Below, one piece after another: positions 49,654 to 60,100 of a stretch of 64,000 nt of DNA. Made by a program: the position numbers and the translations under genes. This DNA comes from Pseudomonas asplenii (GTDB lineage: Bacteria; Pseudomonadota; Gammaproteobacteria; Pseudomonadales; Pseudomonadaceae): positions 3,162,001-3,226,000 of the forward strand of contig NZ_LT629777.1 of the NCBI RefSeq assembly GCF_900105475.1. Direction: 5' to 3'. The notes beneath the pieces are model-generated. The model did no database searches. It was not told the DNA's origin and saw only the letters and a program-made list of their open reading frames with translations. Positions within the stretch are counted from its first letter, which is position 1. Each line of letters starts with the position of its first letter.

Positions 49654-49791
49654 GTGGGCGGCGGCAAGTGATTTATTCGTGGTTCGTGCTGTCCTAGAGG
49701 CTGGCGCCACAATTCTTCATGTAAAAAGTCGCATAAGTATGAAAAACAGTTGCCTGGCCGGATTGGCAACCTGAGGAGTAAGCACTAGAGT

Positions 49792-50259
49792 ATGCGCGCG
49801 CAAAACGGGGTTCAGTCGTTCGCACATCGCTGTCGCGTTTATTACGAGGACACCGATGCCGGCGGCATCGTGTATTACGTCAATTACCTAAAGTTCATGG
49901 AGCGGGCTCGTACCGAGCGGCTACGGGCGTTGGGCTTTGCCCAGTCCGAGTTGGTGGGGGAGAACCTGTTGTTCGTCGTGCATTCCAGCGAAGCGCGTTA
50001 TCACGTGCCGGCGCGACTGGACGACGAACTGCTGGTCAGCGCGGATGTCATTGAGTTGAACCGTGCGAGTCTGCGCTTCAGGCAGCAGGTACGGCGCGCA
50101 ACGGATTTAACGCTGCTCTGTGAAGGGCAGTTCCTGGTGGCCTGTGTGCGCGCCGACAGTTTGAAACCCCGGGCCATTCCAGAAGCCTTGCGATCGGCCT
50201 TTGCCGACGCAAGCGGCGCGGGTACTCACTTAGAGCAGGAGATAAAGCGTGGAAGCTAA
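49792..50259 (+). CDS. ybgC: Tol-Pal associated acyl-CoA thioesterase YbgC
   Basis: 155-residue hot-dog-fold thioesterase. [29 protein letters not shown] carries the catalytic Asp of the 4HBT class. First gene of the Tol-Pal operon, 139 bases after ruvB; ends inside tolQ with an 11-base overlap. TGAGGAGTAAG precedes the ATG. Confidence 0.96.
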   Translation: MRAQNGVQSFAHRCRVYYEDTDAGGIVYYVNYLKFMERARTERLRALGFAQSELVGENLLFVVHSSEARYHVPARLDDELLVSADVIELNRASLRFRQQVRRATDLTLLCEGQFLVACVRADSLKPRAIPEALRSAFADASGAGTHLEQEIKRGS

Positions 50260-50944
50260 CGTCGTCGACCATTCCTCCATGTGGAGTTTGGTCAGCAATG
50301 CCAGCATCGTGGTGCAATTGGTCATGCTGATTCTGGTGGCTGCTTCAGTCACCTCGTGGATCATGATTTTTCAGCGCAGCAATCTGCTGCGAGCCGGTCG
50401 TCGTGCCCTGGAGAGCTTTGAAGAGCGCTTCTGGTCGGGGATCGACCTGTCCAAGCTGTACCGTCAGGCCGGCAGCAATCCGGACCCGGACTCGGGTGTC
50501 GAGCAGATCTTCCGTGCCGGCTTCAAGGAGTTTTCCCGTCTGCGCCAGCAACCGGGCGTTGATCCCGAGGCGGTCATGGAGGGGGTTTCCCGTGCAATGC
50601 GCGTGGCGATTTCCCGTGAAGAGGAAAAACTTGAGCAGAGCCTGCCGTTTCTTGCAACCGTCGGTTCCGTCAGCCCATACGTCGGTCTGTTCGGTACCGT
50701 GTGGGGGATCATGAACTCCTTCCGTGGTCTGGCCACGGCGCAGCAGGCGACCCTCGCCACCGTCGCTCCGGGTATCTCCGAAGCCCTGGTCGCCACGGCG
50801 ATCGGTCTGTTCGCCGCGATCCCGGCGGTTGTTGCCTACAACCGCTTCGCGGCCCGCGGTGAAAACCTGATTGGTCGTTACTACACCTTCGCCGACGAGT
50901 TCCAGGCGATCCTGCACCGTAAAGTGCACACCAGCGAAGAGTGA
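50249..50944 (+). CDS. tolQ: TolQ, proton-channel subunit of Tol-Pal
   Basis: 231 residues, ExbB/MotA-like inner-membrane protein with three segments (about 16-38, 134-158, 170-192); [14 protein letters not shown] and [20 protein letters not shown] are the conserved pore helices. With TolR it uses the proton gradient to energise TolA during outer-membrane constriction. GTG start (50249) with GCAGGAGA upstream, inside the ybgC end. Confidence 0.97.
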   Translation: MEANVVDHSSMWSLVSNASIVVQLVMLILVAASVTSWIMIFQRSNLLRAGRRALESFEERFWSGIDLSKLYRQAGSNPDPDSGVEQIFRAGFKEFSRLRQQPGVDPEAVMEGVSRAMRVAISREEEKLEQSLPFLATVGSVSPYVGLFGTVWGIMNSFRGLATAQQATLATVAPGISEALVATAIGLFAAIPAVVAYNRFAARGENLIGRYYTFADEFQAILHRKVHTSEE

Positions 50945-50958
50945 GCAGGTAGACCCCC

Positions 50959-51411
50959 ATGGCCCGAGTTCGCCACAAACGCAAGCCGGTCGCCGAGATG
51001 AACGTGGTGCCCTACATCGACGTGATGCTGGTACTGCTGGTTATCTTCATGGTGACCGCACCGATGCTCAACCAGGGTGTGAAGGTCGATCTGCCCAAGG
51101 TTTCCAGTGAAGCCTTGCCGCAGGACAACAACACCCAGGTCCTGACCATTTCGATCAAGGCTGACAAGACCTACTACTGGAACCTTGGCAGCGAAGTCGA
51201 CACCGACAAGCAGCAGGACAAGGCGATGACCTTGCCGCAGATGACCGATGCCGTCACCAAGATCATTCGTGCTGGCAACGAAGCCGGCAAGCACACTCAG
51301 GTCTTCATTCGTGGCGACAAGAGTGTCGACTATGGCGCCGTCATGGGTGCCATGGGTGGTCTGCAGAAAGCCGGTGTCGGTAATGTCGGCTTGATTACCG
51401 AGGCGCCCTGA
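50959..51411 (+). CDS. tolR: TolR, stator subunit of Tol-Pal
   Basis: 150 residues, ExbD-like. One membrane helix (about 15-38) with the essential Asp in VVPYIDVMLVLLVIFMV, and a periplasmic domain binding peptidoglycan. Its stop overlaps the tolA start (TGATG). Confidence 0.97.
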   Translation: MARVRHKRKPVAEMNVVPYIDVMLVLLVIFMVTAPMLNQGVKVDLPKVSSEALPQDNNTQVLTISIKADKTYYWNLGSEVDTDKQQDKAMTLPQMTDAVTKIIRAGNEAGKHTQVFIRGDKSVDYGAVMGAMGGLQKAGVGNVGLITEAP

Positions 51412-52487
51412 TGCACCAACAGAGAGAGCCGTCCGCCTCGGAAAGCTACTTCTGGCCTACCGTCTGGGCGATTGGTCTGCACGTCCTGATTTTTGGCATG
51501 CTGTTCGTCAGTTTTGCCATGACTCCGGAATTGCCCCCGGCCAAGCCGATCGTTCAGGCGACCCTGTACCAGCTGAAATCGAAAAGTCAGGCAACCACCC
51601 AGACCAATCAGAAGATTGCGGGTGAGGCGAAGAAATCCGCCGCGCGTCAGACCGAAGTCGAGCAGATGGAACAGAAGAAGGTCGAGCAGGAAGAGATAAA
51701 AGCGGCGGAACAAAAGAAAGAAGATTCGGCTCAAAAGGCCGAAGAAGCGAAAAAGGCTGACGAAGCCAAGAAAGCGGACGAGGCGAAAAAGGCTGATGAA
51801 GCCAAGAAAGCCGATGACGCGAAGAAGGCTGCTGAAGCGAAGAAGGCCGAAGAGAAAAAATTGGCTGATATAGCCAAGAAGAAGTCCGAGGAAGAAGCCA
51901 GGGAAGCCGCTGAGGAAGAGGCCAAGAAAAAGGCCGCTGAAGAAGCGAAGAAAAAGATCGTCGAGGACGCGAAGAAGAAAGCAGCGGAAGACGCGAAGAA
52001 GAAAGCTGACGCTGAAGAGGCGAAGAAGAAGATCGCCGAAGACGCGAAGAAGAAAGCAGCAGCCGATGCGGCCAAGAAGAAGCAGGACGCCGCACGTAAA
52101 TCGGCTGAAGAGAAGAAGGCGCAAGCCCTGGCCGACTTGCTTTCCGACACGCCGCAGCGCCAGCAGGCCCTGGCGGATGAGCAGGGTGATGAAACTGCGG
52201 GCAGTTTCGATGATCTGATTCGCGCACGAGCAGCGGAAGGCTGGGCTCGTCCACCTTCGGCGCGTAAAGGTATGACGGTGGTGCTGCAGATCGGCATGTT
52301 GCCGGACGGTACCGTGACTACGGTCTCGGTGGCCAAGTCCAGCGGCGACGGTCCGTTTGACGCATCGGCGGTAGCGGCGGTCAAGAATATTGGTCGTCTG
52401 ACAGAAATGCAGGGAATGAAACCGAGCGACTTTGCTCCTTATCGTTCGTTCAAGATGACATTTACACCTGAGGATCTAGCCTTGTGA
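51411..52487 (+). CDS. tolA: TolA, energy-transducing periplasm-spanning protein
   Basis: 358 residues. Membrane anchor (about 15-37), a long Ala/Lys/Glu-rich helical domain II (about 60-245) and a C-terminal domain III (about 255-358) with [19 protein letters not shown] and [21 protein letters not shown], binding Pal and TolB. Domain II contains near-perfect EAKKAD hexapeptide repeats. Overlaps tolB by 4 bases. Confidence 0.95.
   Translation: MHQQREPSASESYFWPTVWAIGLHVLIFGMLFVSFAMTPELPPAKPIVQATLYQLKSKSQATTQTNQKIAGEAKKSAARQTEVEQMEQKKVEQEEIKAAEQKKEDSAQKAEEAKKADEAKKADEAKKADEAKKADDAKKAAEAKKAEEKKLADIAKKKSEEEAREAAEEEAKKKAAEEAKKKIVEDAKKKAAEDAKKKADAEEAKKKIAEDAKKKAAADAAKKKQDAARKSAEEKKAQALADLLSDTPQRQQALADEQGDETAGSFDDLIRARAAEGWARPPSARKGMTVVLQIGMLPDGTVTTVSVAKSSGDGPFDASAVAAVKNIGRLTEMQGMKPSDFAPYRSFKMTFTPEDLAL
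51741..51860 (+). repeat. tolA: Tandem 18-base repeats in tolA
   Basis: About six successive units coding for [12 protein letters not shown] (gcgaaaaaggctgacgaa-like, 18 bases), differing mostly at third codon positions. Likely prone to copy-number change. Confidence 0.75.
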
Positions 52488-53785
52488 GAAACCTTCTTCG
52501 AGGAATGCTTGTCCTGATCTGCTGCCTGGCAGGGATGGCAGTGGCAGATGAAAAGAACATTCTGGTCACCAGCGGCAGCGATCGGGCTACCCCGATCGCC
52601 GTCGTACCGTTCGGTTGGCAGGGCGGCAGCGTCCTGCCCGACGACATGGCCCAGATCATTGGTGACGACCTGCGTAACTCCGGTTACTACTCGCCGATCC
52701 CCAAGCAGAACATGATCAGCCTGCCAACGCAGGGCAGCGAAGTCATCTACCGTGACTGGAAGGCCCTGGGTGCGCAGTACATCATGGTCGGCAGTATCAC
52801 GCCTGCCGGCGGTCGCCTTCAGGTGCAGTACGGGCTGTTCAACGTTGCCACCGAGCAGCAGGTGCTGACCGGCAGCGTGTCGGGCACCGTCGAGCAACTG
52901 CGTGACATGGCGCACTACATCTCCGACCAGTCGTTCGAAAAACTCACCGGCATCAAGGGCGCGTTCTCGACCCGTATGCTGTACGTGACGGCCGAACGCT
53001 TTTCGGTGAACAACACGCGCTACACCTTGCAGCGTTCCGACTATGACGGTGCGCGTGCAGTGACCCTGCTGCAGTCGCGTGAGCCGATCCTGTCGCCGCG
53101 TTTCGCGCCGGATGGCAAGCGTATCGCCTATGTCTCGTTCGAGCAGAAGCGTCCACGCATCTTCATCCAGCACATCGACACCGGTCGCCGTGAGCAGTTG
53201 ACCAACTTCGAAGGCCTGAACGGCGCTCCGGCCTGGTCGCCGGACGGTAACCGCCTGGCGTTTGTGCTGTCCAAGGACGGCAACCCGGATATCTACGTGA
53301 TGAATCTGGCTTCGCGTCAGATCAGCCGAGTGACCAGCGGCCAGGGCATCAACACCGAACCGTTCTGGGGCAAGGATGGCTCGACCATCTACTTCACCTC
53401 CGACCGTGGTGGCAAGCCGCAGATCTACAAGACCAACGTTAATGGTGGTGGCGCCGAGCGTGTGACCTTCATTGGTAACTACAACGCTGCCCCGAAACTG
53501 TCGGCTGACGAAAAAACCCTGGTGATGATTCATCGTCAGGACGGTTTCACCAATTTCCGGGTGGCGGCGCAGGATTTGCAGCGCGGTAGCGTAAAAATCC
53601 TTACAGACACCAACCTTGATGAGTCAGCTACTGTTGCGCCCAACGGCACCATGGTAATCTACGCCACCGCCCAGCAGGGCCGGGGAGTCTTGATGCTCGT
53701 GTCCATCAACGGACGCGTAAGGCTCCCGCTTCCTACCGCACAAGGCGAAGTCAGAGAACCTTCCTGGTCCCCTTACCTGAACTGA
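52484..53785 (+). CDS. tolB: TolB, periplasmic beta-propeller
   Basis: 433 residues. Signal peptide [21 protein letters not shown] before DEKNIL; an N-terminal alpha/beta domain holding the TolA-box, then a six-bladed propeller with repeats such as [42 protein letters not shown]. Binds Pal and TolA. GTG start in a GTGA overlap with the tolA stop. Confidence 0.97.
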   Translation: MRNLLRGMLVLICCLAGMAVADEKNILVTSGSDRATPIAVVPFGWQGGSVLPDDMAQIIGDDLRNSGYYSPIPKQNMISLPTQGSEVIYRDWKALGAQYIMVGSITPAGGRLQVQYGLFNVATEQQVLTGSVSGTVEQLRDMAHYISDQSFEKLTGIKGAFSTRMLYVTAERFSVNNTRYTLQRSDYDGARAVTLLQSREPILSPRFAPDGKRIAYVSFEQKRPRIFIQHIDTGRREQLTNFEGLNGAPAWSPDGNRLAFVLSKDGNPDIYVMNLASRQISRVTSGQGINTEPFWGKDGSTIYFTSDRGGKPQIYKTNVNGGGAERVTFIGNYNAAPKLSADEKTLVMIHRQDGFTNFRVAAQDLQRGSVKILTDTNLDESATVAPNGTMVIYATAQQGRGVLMLVSINGRVRLPLPTAQGEVREPSWSPYLN

Positions 53786-53837
53786 CGCGGCGCTATACGT
53801 TTTACTTAACACACTGGGGTTCATTAGGAGTTTCACG

Positions 53838-54335
53838 ATGGAAATGCTGAAGTTTGGTAAATTTGCTGCGCTGGCTCTGGCCATGGCTGTAGCTGTAGGT
53901 TGCTCGTCCAAAGGCGGCGACAACGCAGGTCAAGGCGCTGTTGATCCTAACGCTGGCTACGGTGCAAACACCGGTGCCGTTGACGGTTCCCTGAGCGAAG
54001 AAGCTGCTCTGCGCGCAATCACCACCTTCTACTTCGAATACGACAGCTCGGACCTGAAGCCAGAAGCCATGCGCGCTCTGGACGTTCACGCCAAGGACCT
54101 GAAAGCCAACGGCAACCGCGTTGTTCTGGAAGGCAACACCGACGAACGTGGTACTCGTGAGTACAACATGGCACTGGGCGAGCGTCGTGCGAAAGCCGTT
54201 CAGCGCTACCTGGTTCTGCAAGGTGTTTCCCCAGCTCAACTGGAGCTGGTTTCCTACGGTAAAGAGCGTCCAGTTGCTACTGGCCACGACGAGCAGTCCT
54301 GGGCTCAAAACCGTCGCGTCGAACTGCGTAAGTAA
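53838..54335 (+). CDS. pal: Peptidoglycan-associated lipoprotein Pal (OprL)
   Basis: 165 residues. Lipobox AVAVGCSS gives the lipidated Cys; the C-terminal OmpA-like domain with [35 protein letters not shown] and NRRVEL binds diaminopimelate of peptidoglycan. TAGGAG lies 8 bases before the ATG; 52 bases after tolB. Known as OprL in pseudomonads. Confidence 0.97.
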   Translation: MEMLKFGKFAALALAMAVAVGCSSKGGDNAGQGAVDPNAGYGANTGAVDGSLSEEAALRAITTFYFEYDSSDLKPEAMRALDVHAKDLKANGNRVVLEGNTDERGTREYNMALGERRAKAVQRYLVLQGVSPAQLELVSYGKERPVATGHDEQSWAQNRRVELRK

Positions 54336-54341
54336 TTCGTC

Positions 54342-55166
54342 ATGCGAACGTGCCGTCGTGCTGTAACTGTATTGGCTCTCAGCTTCATGCCGCTTGCGGC
54401 ATGGGCTGCGGTTCCTGTGGTCGATGACAACTCCGGCTATAACAATAGCGGTGGAAGTTATCCGCCCGCGGGTTACGGTACGAACGGCGCCTATGCCGGG
54501 TCAGGGGCTTCGGCTCCTGTCTCGGCACAGGGCGAGCTGTTCAACCAATTGCAACGCATGCAAGATCAGATTGCGCAGCAACAGGGCGTGATCGAAGTTC
54601 TGCAAAATGATGTAGCGCGCATGAAGCAGGAAAACCTGGAGCGATACCAGGATCTTGACCGGCGCATAGGCAGTGGTGGCGCTCCGGCGGCTGCGGCTCC
54701 TGATAATTCTTCCAGCGGTGGCAACACGAATGCCGCCGCCGGTGCAGCACCCGCTGCCCAGGCCCCTGCGGCCAGCAGCGAACCTGGCGATCCGGCGAAG
54801 GAAAAGCTCTATTACGATGCTGCCTTCGACCTGATCAAAGCCAAGGATTTCGATAAGGCCAGCCAGGCGTTCGGCGCCTTTCTGCGCAAATACCCGAACA
54901 GTCAGTACGCCGGCAACGCCCAGTACTGGCTGGGCGAGGTGAACCTGGCCAAGGGTGACCTGCAAGGTGCCGGCCAGGCCTTTGCGAAGGTCAGCCAGTT
55001 GTATCCCAAGCATGCCAAGGTGCCTGATTCGCTGTACAAGCTGGCTGACGTAGAGCGTCGCCTGGGTCACACCGACAAGGTCAAGGGTATTCTGCAGCAG
55101 GTGGTTTCCCAATACCCGGGGACCTCGGCAGCCCAATTGGCTCAACGGGACCTGCAGCGCATGTAA
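54342..55166 (+). CDS. cpoB: CpoB (YbgF), Tol-Pal associated TPR protein
   Basis: 274 residues. Signal peptide ending near AWA (residue 22), a coiled-coil trimerisation part (about 65-108, LFNQLQRMQDQIAQQQG), a low-complexity Ala/Ser/Pro linker (110-150) and a TPR domain (about 155-274) with YYDAAFDLIKAKDFDKASQ and YAGNAQYWLGE. Couples PBP1B with the Tol machine in E. coli. Starts 6 bases after pal. Confidence 0.95.
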   Translation: MRTCRRAVTVLALSFMPLAAWAAVPVVDDNSGYNNSGGSYPPAGYGTNGAYAGSGASAPVSAQGELFNQLQRMQDQIAQQQGVIEVLQNDVARMKQENLERYQDLDRRIGSGGAPAAAAPDNSSSGGNTNAAAGAAPAAQAPAASSEPGDPAKEKLYYDAAFDLIKAKDFDKASQAFGAFLRKYPNSQYAGNAQYWLGEVNLAKGDLQGAGQAFAKVSQLYPKHAKVPDSLYKLADVERRLGHTDKVKGILQQVVSQYPGTSAAQLAQRDLQRM

Positions 55167-55185
55167 GGCGTCGTCGGCTCGATTC

Positions 55186-55214
55186 AAGAAACCCGCGCTT
55201 GTCGCGGGTTTCTT
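55186..55214 (+). terminator. Terminator of the Tol-Pal operon
   Basis: 12-bp stem AAGAAACCCGCG/CGCGGGTTTCTT (55186-55197 with 55203-55214), 5-base loop, only a short T-rich tail. Confidence 0.8.
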
Positions 55215-55330
55215 CGTTAGAATAGTTGCCCTTTTTATGAAACACGCCGTTCTGGACTGTGCGATTGCAGGTTCATGGCGGTGCCTGACGGAGGCGGACA
55301 GCCTGTTTAGCTGTTACGCCCGTGGCGGAT

Positions 55331-55978
55331 ATGCAAGACACATTGAGAATTACCGAAGTTTTTTACTCGTTACAGGGTGAAACGCGGACTGCTGGGCTGC
55401 CCACGGTTTTCGTGCGCCTGACCGGTTGCCCGCTGCGCTGCCAGTATTGCGACAGCGCCTACGCCTTCAGCGGCGGTAGCCTCCTGTCGCTGGACGACAT
55501 TCTTGACCAGGTGGCCGGTTACCGCCCACGTTACGTTTGCGTAACGGGTGGCGAGCCGCTGGCCCAGCCCAACGTCATTCCACTGCTCAAGCAGCTCTGT
55601 GATGCCGGTTATGAAGTGTCCCTGGAGACCAGTGGGTCAATGGATATTTCGGCGGTGGACACTCGCGTCAGTCGGGTCGTTGACTTGAAGACTCCCGGCT
55701 CGAAAGAAGTCCACCGCAATCGCTACGAGAACATCGAGCAACTGACCCGCAACGATCAGGTCAAGTTTGTTATCTGTTCCCGCGAGGACTATGACTGGTC
55801 GGTGTCCAAGCTGATTCAGTACGGTCTGGAAAAGCGCGCAGGGGAAGTGTTGTTCTCGCCGAGCCACCACGACCTGCCGGCCCGCGAGCTGGCGGACTGG
55901 ATCGTTGCGGACAACCTGCCGGTGCGCTTGCAGATGCAATTGCACAAATATCTTTGGAATGACGAGCCGGGGCGCTGA
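55331..55978 (+). CDS. queE: 7-carboxy-7-deazaguanine synthase QueE
   Basis: Radical SAM enzyme making the 7-deazaguanine ring for queuosine; 215 residues from ATG 55331. Cluster motif [14 protein letters not shown] (CxxxCxxC) and GGEP ([11 protein letters not shown]). An in-frame GTG at 55322 would add three residues; neither start has a clear ribosome site. Immediately followed by queC (1 base between stop and ATG). Confidence 0.94.
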   Translation: MQDTLRITEVFYSLQGETRTAGLPTVFVRLTGCPLRCQYCDSAYAFSGGSLLSLDDILDQVAGYRPRYVCVTGGEPLAQPNVIPLLKQLCDAGYEVSLETSGSMDISAVDTRVSRVVDLKTPGSKEVHRNRYENIEQLTRNDQVKFVICSREDYDWSVSKLIQYGLEKRAGEVLFSPSHHDLPARELADWIVADNLPVRLQMQLHKYLWNDEPGR

Positions 55979-55979
55979 T

Positions 55980-56669
55980 ATGACCACACAAGCCAATATT
56001 GAAAAGAAAGCGGTAATCCTGTTGTCCGGCGGTCTCGATTCGGCAACCGTGGTGGCCATGGCGCGGGCTCAGGGCTACAGCTGCTACACCATGAGCTTTG
56101 ACTATGGCCAGCGCCACCGTGCCGAGTTGCAGGCTGCCGAGCGGGTGGCGCGGGATCTGGGTGCGATCGAGCACAAGGTCATCGGCCTGAACCTGAATGG
56201 CATTGGCGGTTCGGCCCTGACCGACAGCTCCATCGACGTACCCGAAGCCCCGAGCGAGGGCATTCCGGTCACCTACGTGCCAGCGCGCAACACGGTGTTC
56301 TTGTCCCTGGCGCTGGGCTGGGCTGAAGTGCTGGGTGCGCAGGACATTTTCATCGGGGTGAATGCGGTGGACTACTCCGGCTACCCGGATTGCCGTCCTG
56401 AGTTCGTCGAGGCCTTCGAAACCCTGGCTAACCTTGCGACCAAGGCCGGAGTCGAGGGCGAAGGTTTCCGTATCCAGGCACCCCTGCAGAACCTGAGCAA
56501 AGCCGATATCGTGCGCGAAGGCGTGCGCCTGGGAGTCGACTATTCGCTGACCGTATCCTGCTATCAAGCGGATGCTAATGGCTTTGCATGTGGGAAATGT
56601 GACAGCTGCCGCCTGCGTGCGGAAGGCTTCAATGTGGCCGGAATTGACGATCCAACGCATTATTTTTGA
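55980..56669 (+). CDS. queC: 7-cyano-7-deazaguanine synthase QueC
   Basis: Converts carboxydeazaguanine to preQ0 with ATP and ammonia; 229 residues. PP-loop [10 protein letters not shown], and the zinc site [17 protein letters not shown] near the C-terminus. Coupled to queE. Followed by the tRNA-Lys 63 bases later. Confidence 0.96.
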   Translation: MTTQANIEKKAVILLSGGLDSATVVAMARAQGYSCYTMSFDYGQRHRAELQAAERVARDLGAIEHKVIGLNLNGIGGSALTDSSIDVPEAPSEGIPVTYVPARNTVFLSLALGWAEVLGAQDIFIGVNAVDYSGYPDCRPEFVEAFETLANLATKAGVEGEGFRIQAPLQNLSKADIVREGVRLGVDYSLTVSCYQADANGFACGKCDSCRLRAEGFNVAGIDDPTHYF

Positions 56670-56687
56670 TTTTTTTGCTGTAGGGTG

Positions 56688-56715
56688 TTGAATTCCTGTT
56701 ATAAATCAGTATTAT
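56688..56715 (+). promoter_or_regulatory. Promoter of tRNA-Lys
   Basis: TTGAAT (-35, 56688-56693), 16-base spacer, TATTAT (-10, 56710-56715); the tRNA begins 17 bases after the -10. Confidence 0.6.
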
Positions 56716-56732
56716 ACGCACCACCACACAGC

Positions 56733-56808
56733 GGGTCGTTAGCTCAGTTGGTAGAGCAGTTGGCTTTTAACCAATTGGTCGTAGGTTCGAATCCCACACG
56801 ACCCACCA
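56733..56808 (+). tRNA. tRNA-Lys (anticodon TTT)
   Basis: 76 bases with encoded CCA. Acceptor GGGTCGT/ACGACCC, D arm AGCTCAGTTGGTAGAGC, anticodon loop CTTTTAA with TTT at 56766-56768, T arm GGTTCGAATCC. In P. aeruginosa the tRNA-Lys beside the queC-linked region (PA0976.1) is an integration site for PAPI-1-type islands. Confidence 0.98.
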
Positions 56809-56827
56809 TATTTGGCGGTAATTGAAT

Positions 56828-56870
56828 AATCCGGAAGGCCCACGAGAGTGAGGATTTCCGGATTTTTTTT
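56828..56870 (+). terminator. Terminator of tRNA-Lys
   Basis: AATCCGGAA pairs with TTCCGGATT (56828-56836, 56856-56864), followed by eight T's; 20 bases after the tRNA. Confidence 0.85.
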
Positions 56871-57018
56871 CGTCTGCGGAAAAGCCAGTCCGCTGTTTTT
56901 TCGCCATCTTTCCGTGCCCCTCTCCTATCCCCTCCTGCACGGTTTCAGTGATTGGCTCAGCTCGATCGGCCTTCGTTGATTTCAAACGTATCTGTATCGA
57001 AACATTACTGAAGATTTG

Positions 57019-57047
57019 TTGACGCCATAGATACGTCTCTCTACCAT
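57019..57047 (+). promoter_or_regulatory. Candidate promoter of the TPS exoprotein
   Basis: TTGACG (57019-57024), 17-base spacer, TACCAT (57042-57047). The stretch 56871-57163 has no gene and is AT-richer than the flanks; no transporter gene lies in it. Confidence 0.35.
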
Positions 57048-57163
57048 GGCGCCACTATATTGATATCACTCTCTATTACGAGGGATCACGCAGGTGTTCG
57101 CTTCTCTGCAAGGGGAGCCCTGCGCTGTGAACTCCTAATCGCCTCCGTGCATCGAGACACTAC

Positions 57164-60100
57164 ATGGACGTTCGTCAGTTCGCCTTCCTGGCGGGGCAGC
57201 CTTCTGCGGCCCTGAAAAAGCGTGAATCCTTCCTGGGTATGCCCAAGCGCGGGCTGGCGTTCATCCTGGCGAATGCCATGTTTTGGCAACCGTTGTGGGC
57301 TCAGGCGGACGGCATTGTCGTCAGTGCACCGGGGACCTCTCTGGGACAGGCGGCGAACGGGGTTCCTGTCGTCAATATCGCCGCACCCAACGCCAGTGGC
57401 CTGTCGCACAACCAGTTCCATGACTACAACGTCGGGACCAACGGCGTCATTCTCAACAACTCGACGCAGAACCTGCAGAACACCCAGTTGGGTGGCTACA
57501 TCATCGGCAACAGCAACCTCAACGGCCGTGCCGCTTCCACCATCCTCAACGAGGTCAACGGTGGTAGCCCCAGTCAGTTGCGCGGCTACACCGAAGTGGC
57601 GGGGCAGTCGGCCCACGTCATTGTCGCCAACCCGTATGGCATCAGTTGTAACGGTTGCGGCTTTATCAACACGCCACAGGCGACGCTGACCACCGGCAAG
57701 GCGGTGCTCACCAATGGGCAGGTCTCGGGTTACCAGGTTGATGGCGGCAGTGTGTCCATCGAAGGCGCGGGACTGAATGCCAACAACATCGACCGCTTCG
57801 AAATCATCACCCGTTCGGCCAAGCTCAATGCCGAGATCCAGGCGAAAAACCTGGCGATCATCGCCGGTGCCAACGATGTCGATGCCAAGACCCTCAAGGC
57901 CACCGCGCGGTCGGCTGATCCGGCCACTGCGCCGCAACTGGCGATCGACTCCTCGGCCCTGGGCGGCATGTACGCCGGTGCGATCAAGCTGGTGGGTACC
58001 GAAGCGGGTGTCGGGGTAAAACTCGACGGCAAGATGGTTGCCAGCGGTGGCGATATCCAGCTCGACGCCAACGGCCACCTGAGCATGGTCGACACGGCGG
58101 CGACCGGCGCAGTCACCGTCAAGGCCCAGAGCCTGGAAGCCAAGGGGCCGGTTTACGCCGGTACTACCCTGGATGTGACCACCCAGGGTGACCTGACCAG
58201 CCAGAACAACCTGGTCGCCAAGGATCGCATCACCCTGAGCAGCGGCGGGCAGTTGACCAACAACGGCATCATCGAAGCCGGGGTCAACGCCGATAACAGC
58301 CGCAATAACGAAGCCGACGTCGAGGTTACGGCGCAGAGCTTCAGCAACACCGGCAAGAGCGTCATCGCCAGCCGCGACCTGAAGGTCACCACCACCCAGA
58401 CCCTGAATAACCAGGGCGGAACCCTGAGCGCTCAGCGGCAGACTGTTGTCACGGCCGGCACCCTCGATAACCGGAACCAGGGCCGTGTGCTGAGCGCCGA
58501 CAGCCTGAACCTGAGCGCCGACACGGTACTGAACGGGCAGGGCGGCCTGATCAACAGCGTCGGTCAGCTGACCGCCACCCTCGGCCACCTGAACAACAAT
58601 GCCGGTGAAGTCTCCAGCAAGACCAACAGCACGCTGATCCTTGGCACGATGGACAACCTCACTGGCCTGGTCATGGCCGAGAACACCCTCGACATCACCG
58701 CCAGCGGAGCGGTGAACAACCAGGGCGGTCGCATTGGCTCGAACCAGGTCCTGCTCTTCAAGGGGCAGTCGCTGGACAACACCGGCAAGGGACGCATCAC
58801 CGCCCAGCAGAAGCTGGAACTGAGCGCCTCCCACCTGGACAACTCGACGGGTTCGCTGATCACCAATGGCCCGTTTACCCTCACCGCAGGCACCGTGGAC
58901 AACGCCCAGGGGCGCATCTCCAGCAAGGATGACCTGACGGCCACCGTGACCACCTTCAACCAGCAGGACGGCGCCTTGCTGACCGAGGGCAACCTGACCC
59001 TCAATGGCGGTAGCCTGGACAACAGCAATGCCGGCCTGGTCTCGGCGAAAAAACTGCTGGTCCTCAATGTCGACAGCATCGATAACCGGGCGGGCGAGAT
59101 CTCCAGCGTACAGGCGGTCAACCTGAGCGGCCAGAAGCTGAACAACAGCGAAGGCGGCAAGGTGCTCTCCGACACCGCGCTGGGTCTCAAGGTGGTGCAG
59201 GTGATCAACCAGAGCCTGGGGCAACTGGTCAGCCAGGGCGGCATGACGCTGACTGGCAGCACGCTGGACAACAGCGGCGGCCAGTTGAGCGCTCAATCCG
59301 GGTTGGTCATCACCCTTGAGGGTGCCCTGACCAACCAGTTGGCGGGCCTGATCAGCAGCGAAGGGACCCTGACAGCCCATTCTGGCAGCCTGGATAACAG
59401 CGGTGGCAGTTTCTCCAGCGCCGGACTGTTGCAGCTGACCAGCGTCGGGGCGTTGGTCAATCAGGGCGGCCGGCTGGTCACCGATGGCGGTATCGAACTG
59501 CATAGCGCCAGCCTGGATAACCGCCAGAAGGGCACGATCAGTGGCCTGGGCGCGGTGTCGGTCAATACCGGCGATTTTGACAACAGCCACGGCGGGTTTG
59601 TCAGCAGCGCCGATCAACTGGACCTTACCGCAACCCAGCTGACGAATCAGGACGGCGGTCGTATCGGTGCTGCCAAGGCCCTGACCGCCAGTGTCACCGG
59701 TCTGGACCAGCAAGGAGGTCAGCTCAACAGCGACACCTCGATCAGCCTGGACCTCAATCAGGGGCAGCTCAATAACCAGGGCGGCCTGATCAATGCGCCG
59801 TTGCTGGTGCTCAAGAACCTCAAGGGCGTGAACAACCAGGGCGGCAGCCTGCTGGGCAGCGCGATCGCCATCGACTTTGGCGCCGCCACTGGCGACCTGA
59901 ACAACGCCGGCGGTCATATCACCACCGCCGGCAACCTGACCATCGACCACCTGCGCGACCTGAACAACCAGGGCGGTGAACTGACCAGCACCCAGAGTCT
60001 CACCCTGCAGGGCCGGACCCTCGATAACAGCAACGCTGGCAAGCTGATCAGCAGCAACCTGCTGAGCCTGACAGCGGACAACCTGATCAACCAGAACGGT

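Noticed and set aside
55217..55330. preQ1 riboswitch before queE
   Set aside because: No A-rich pseudoknot tail or compact hairpin of that class is visible.
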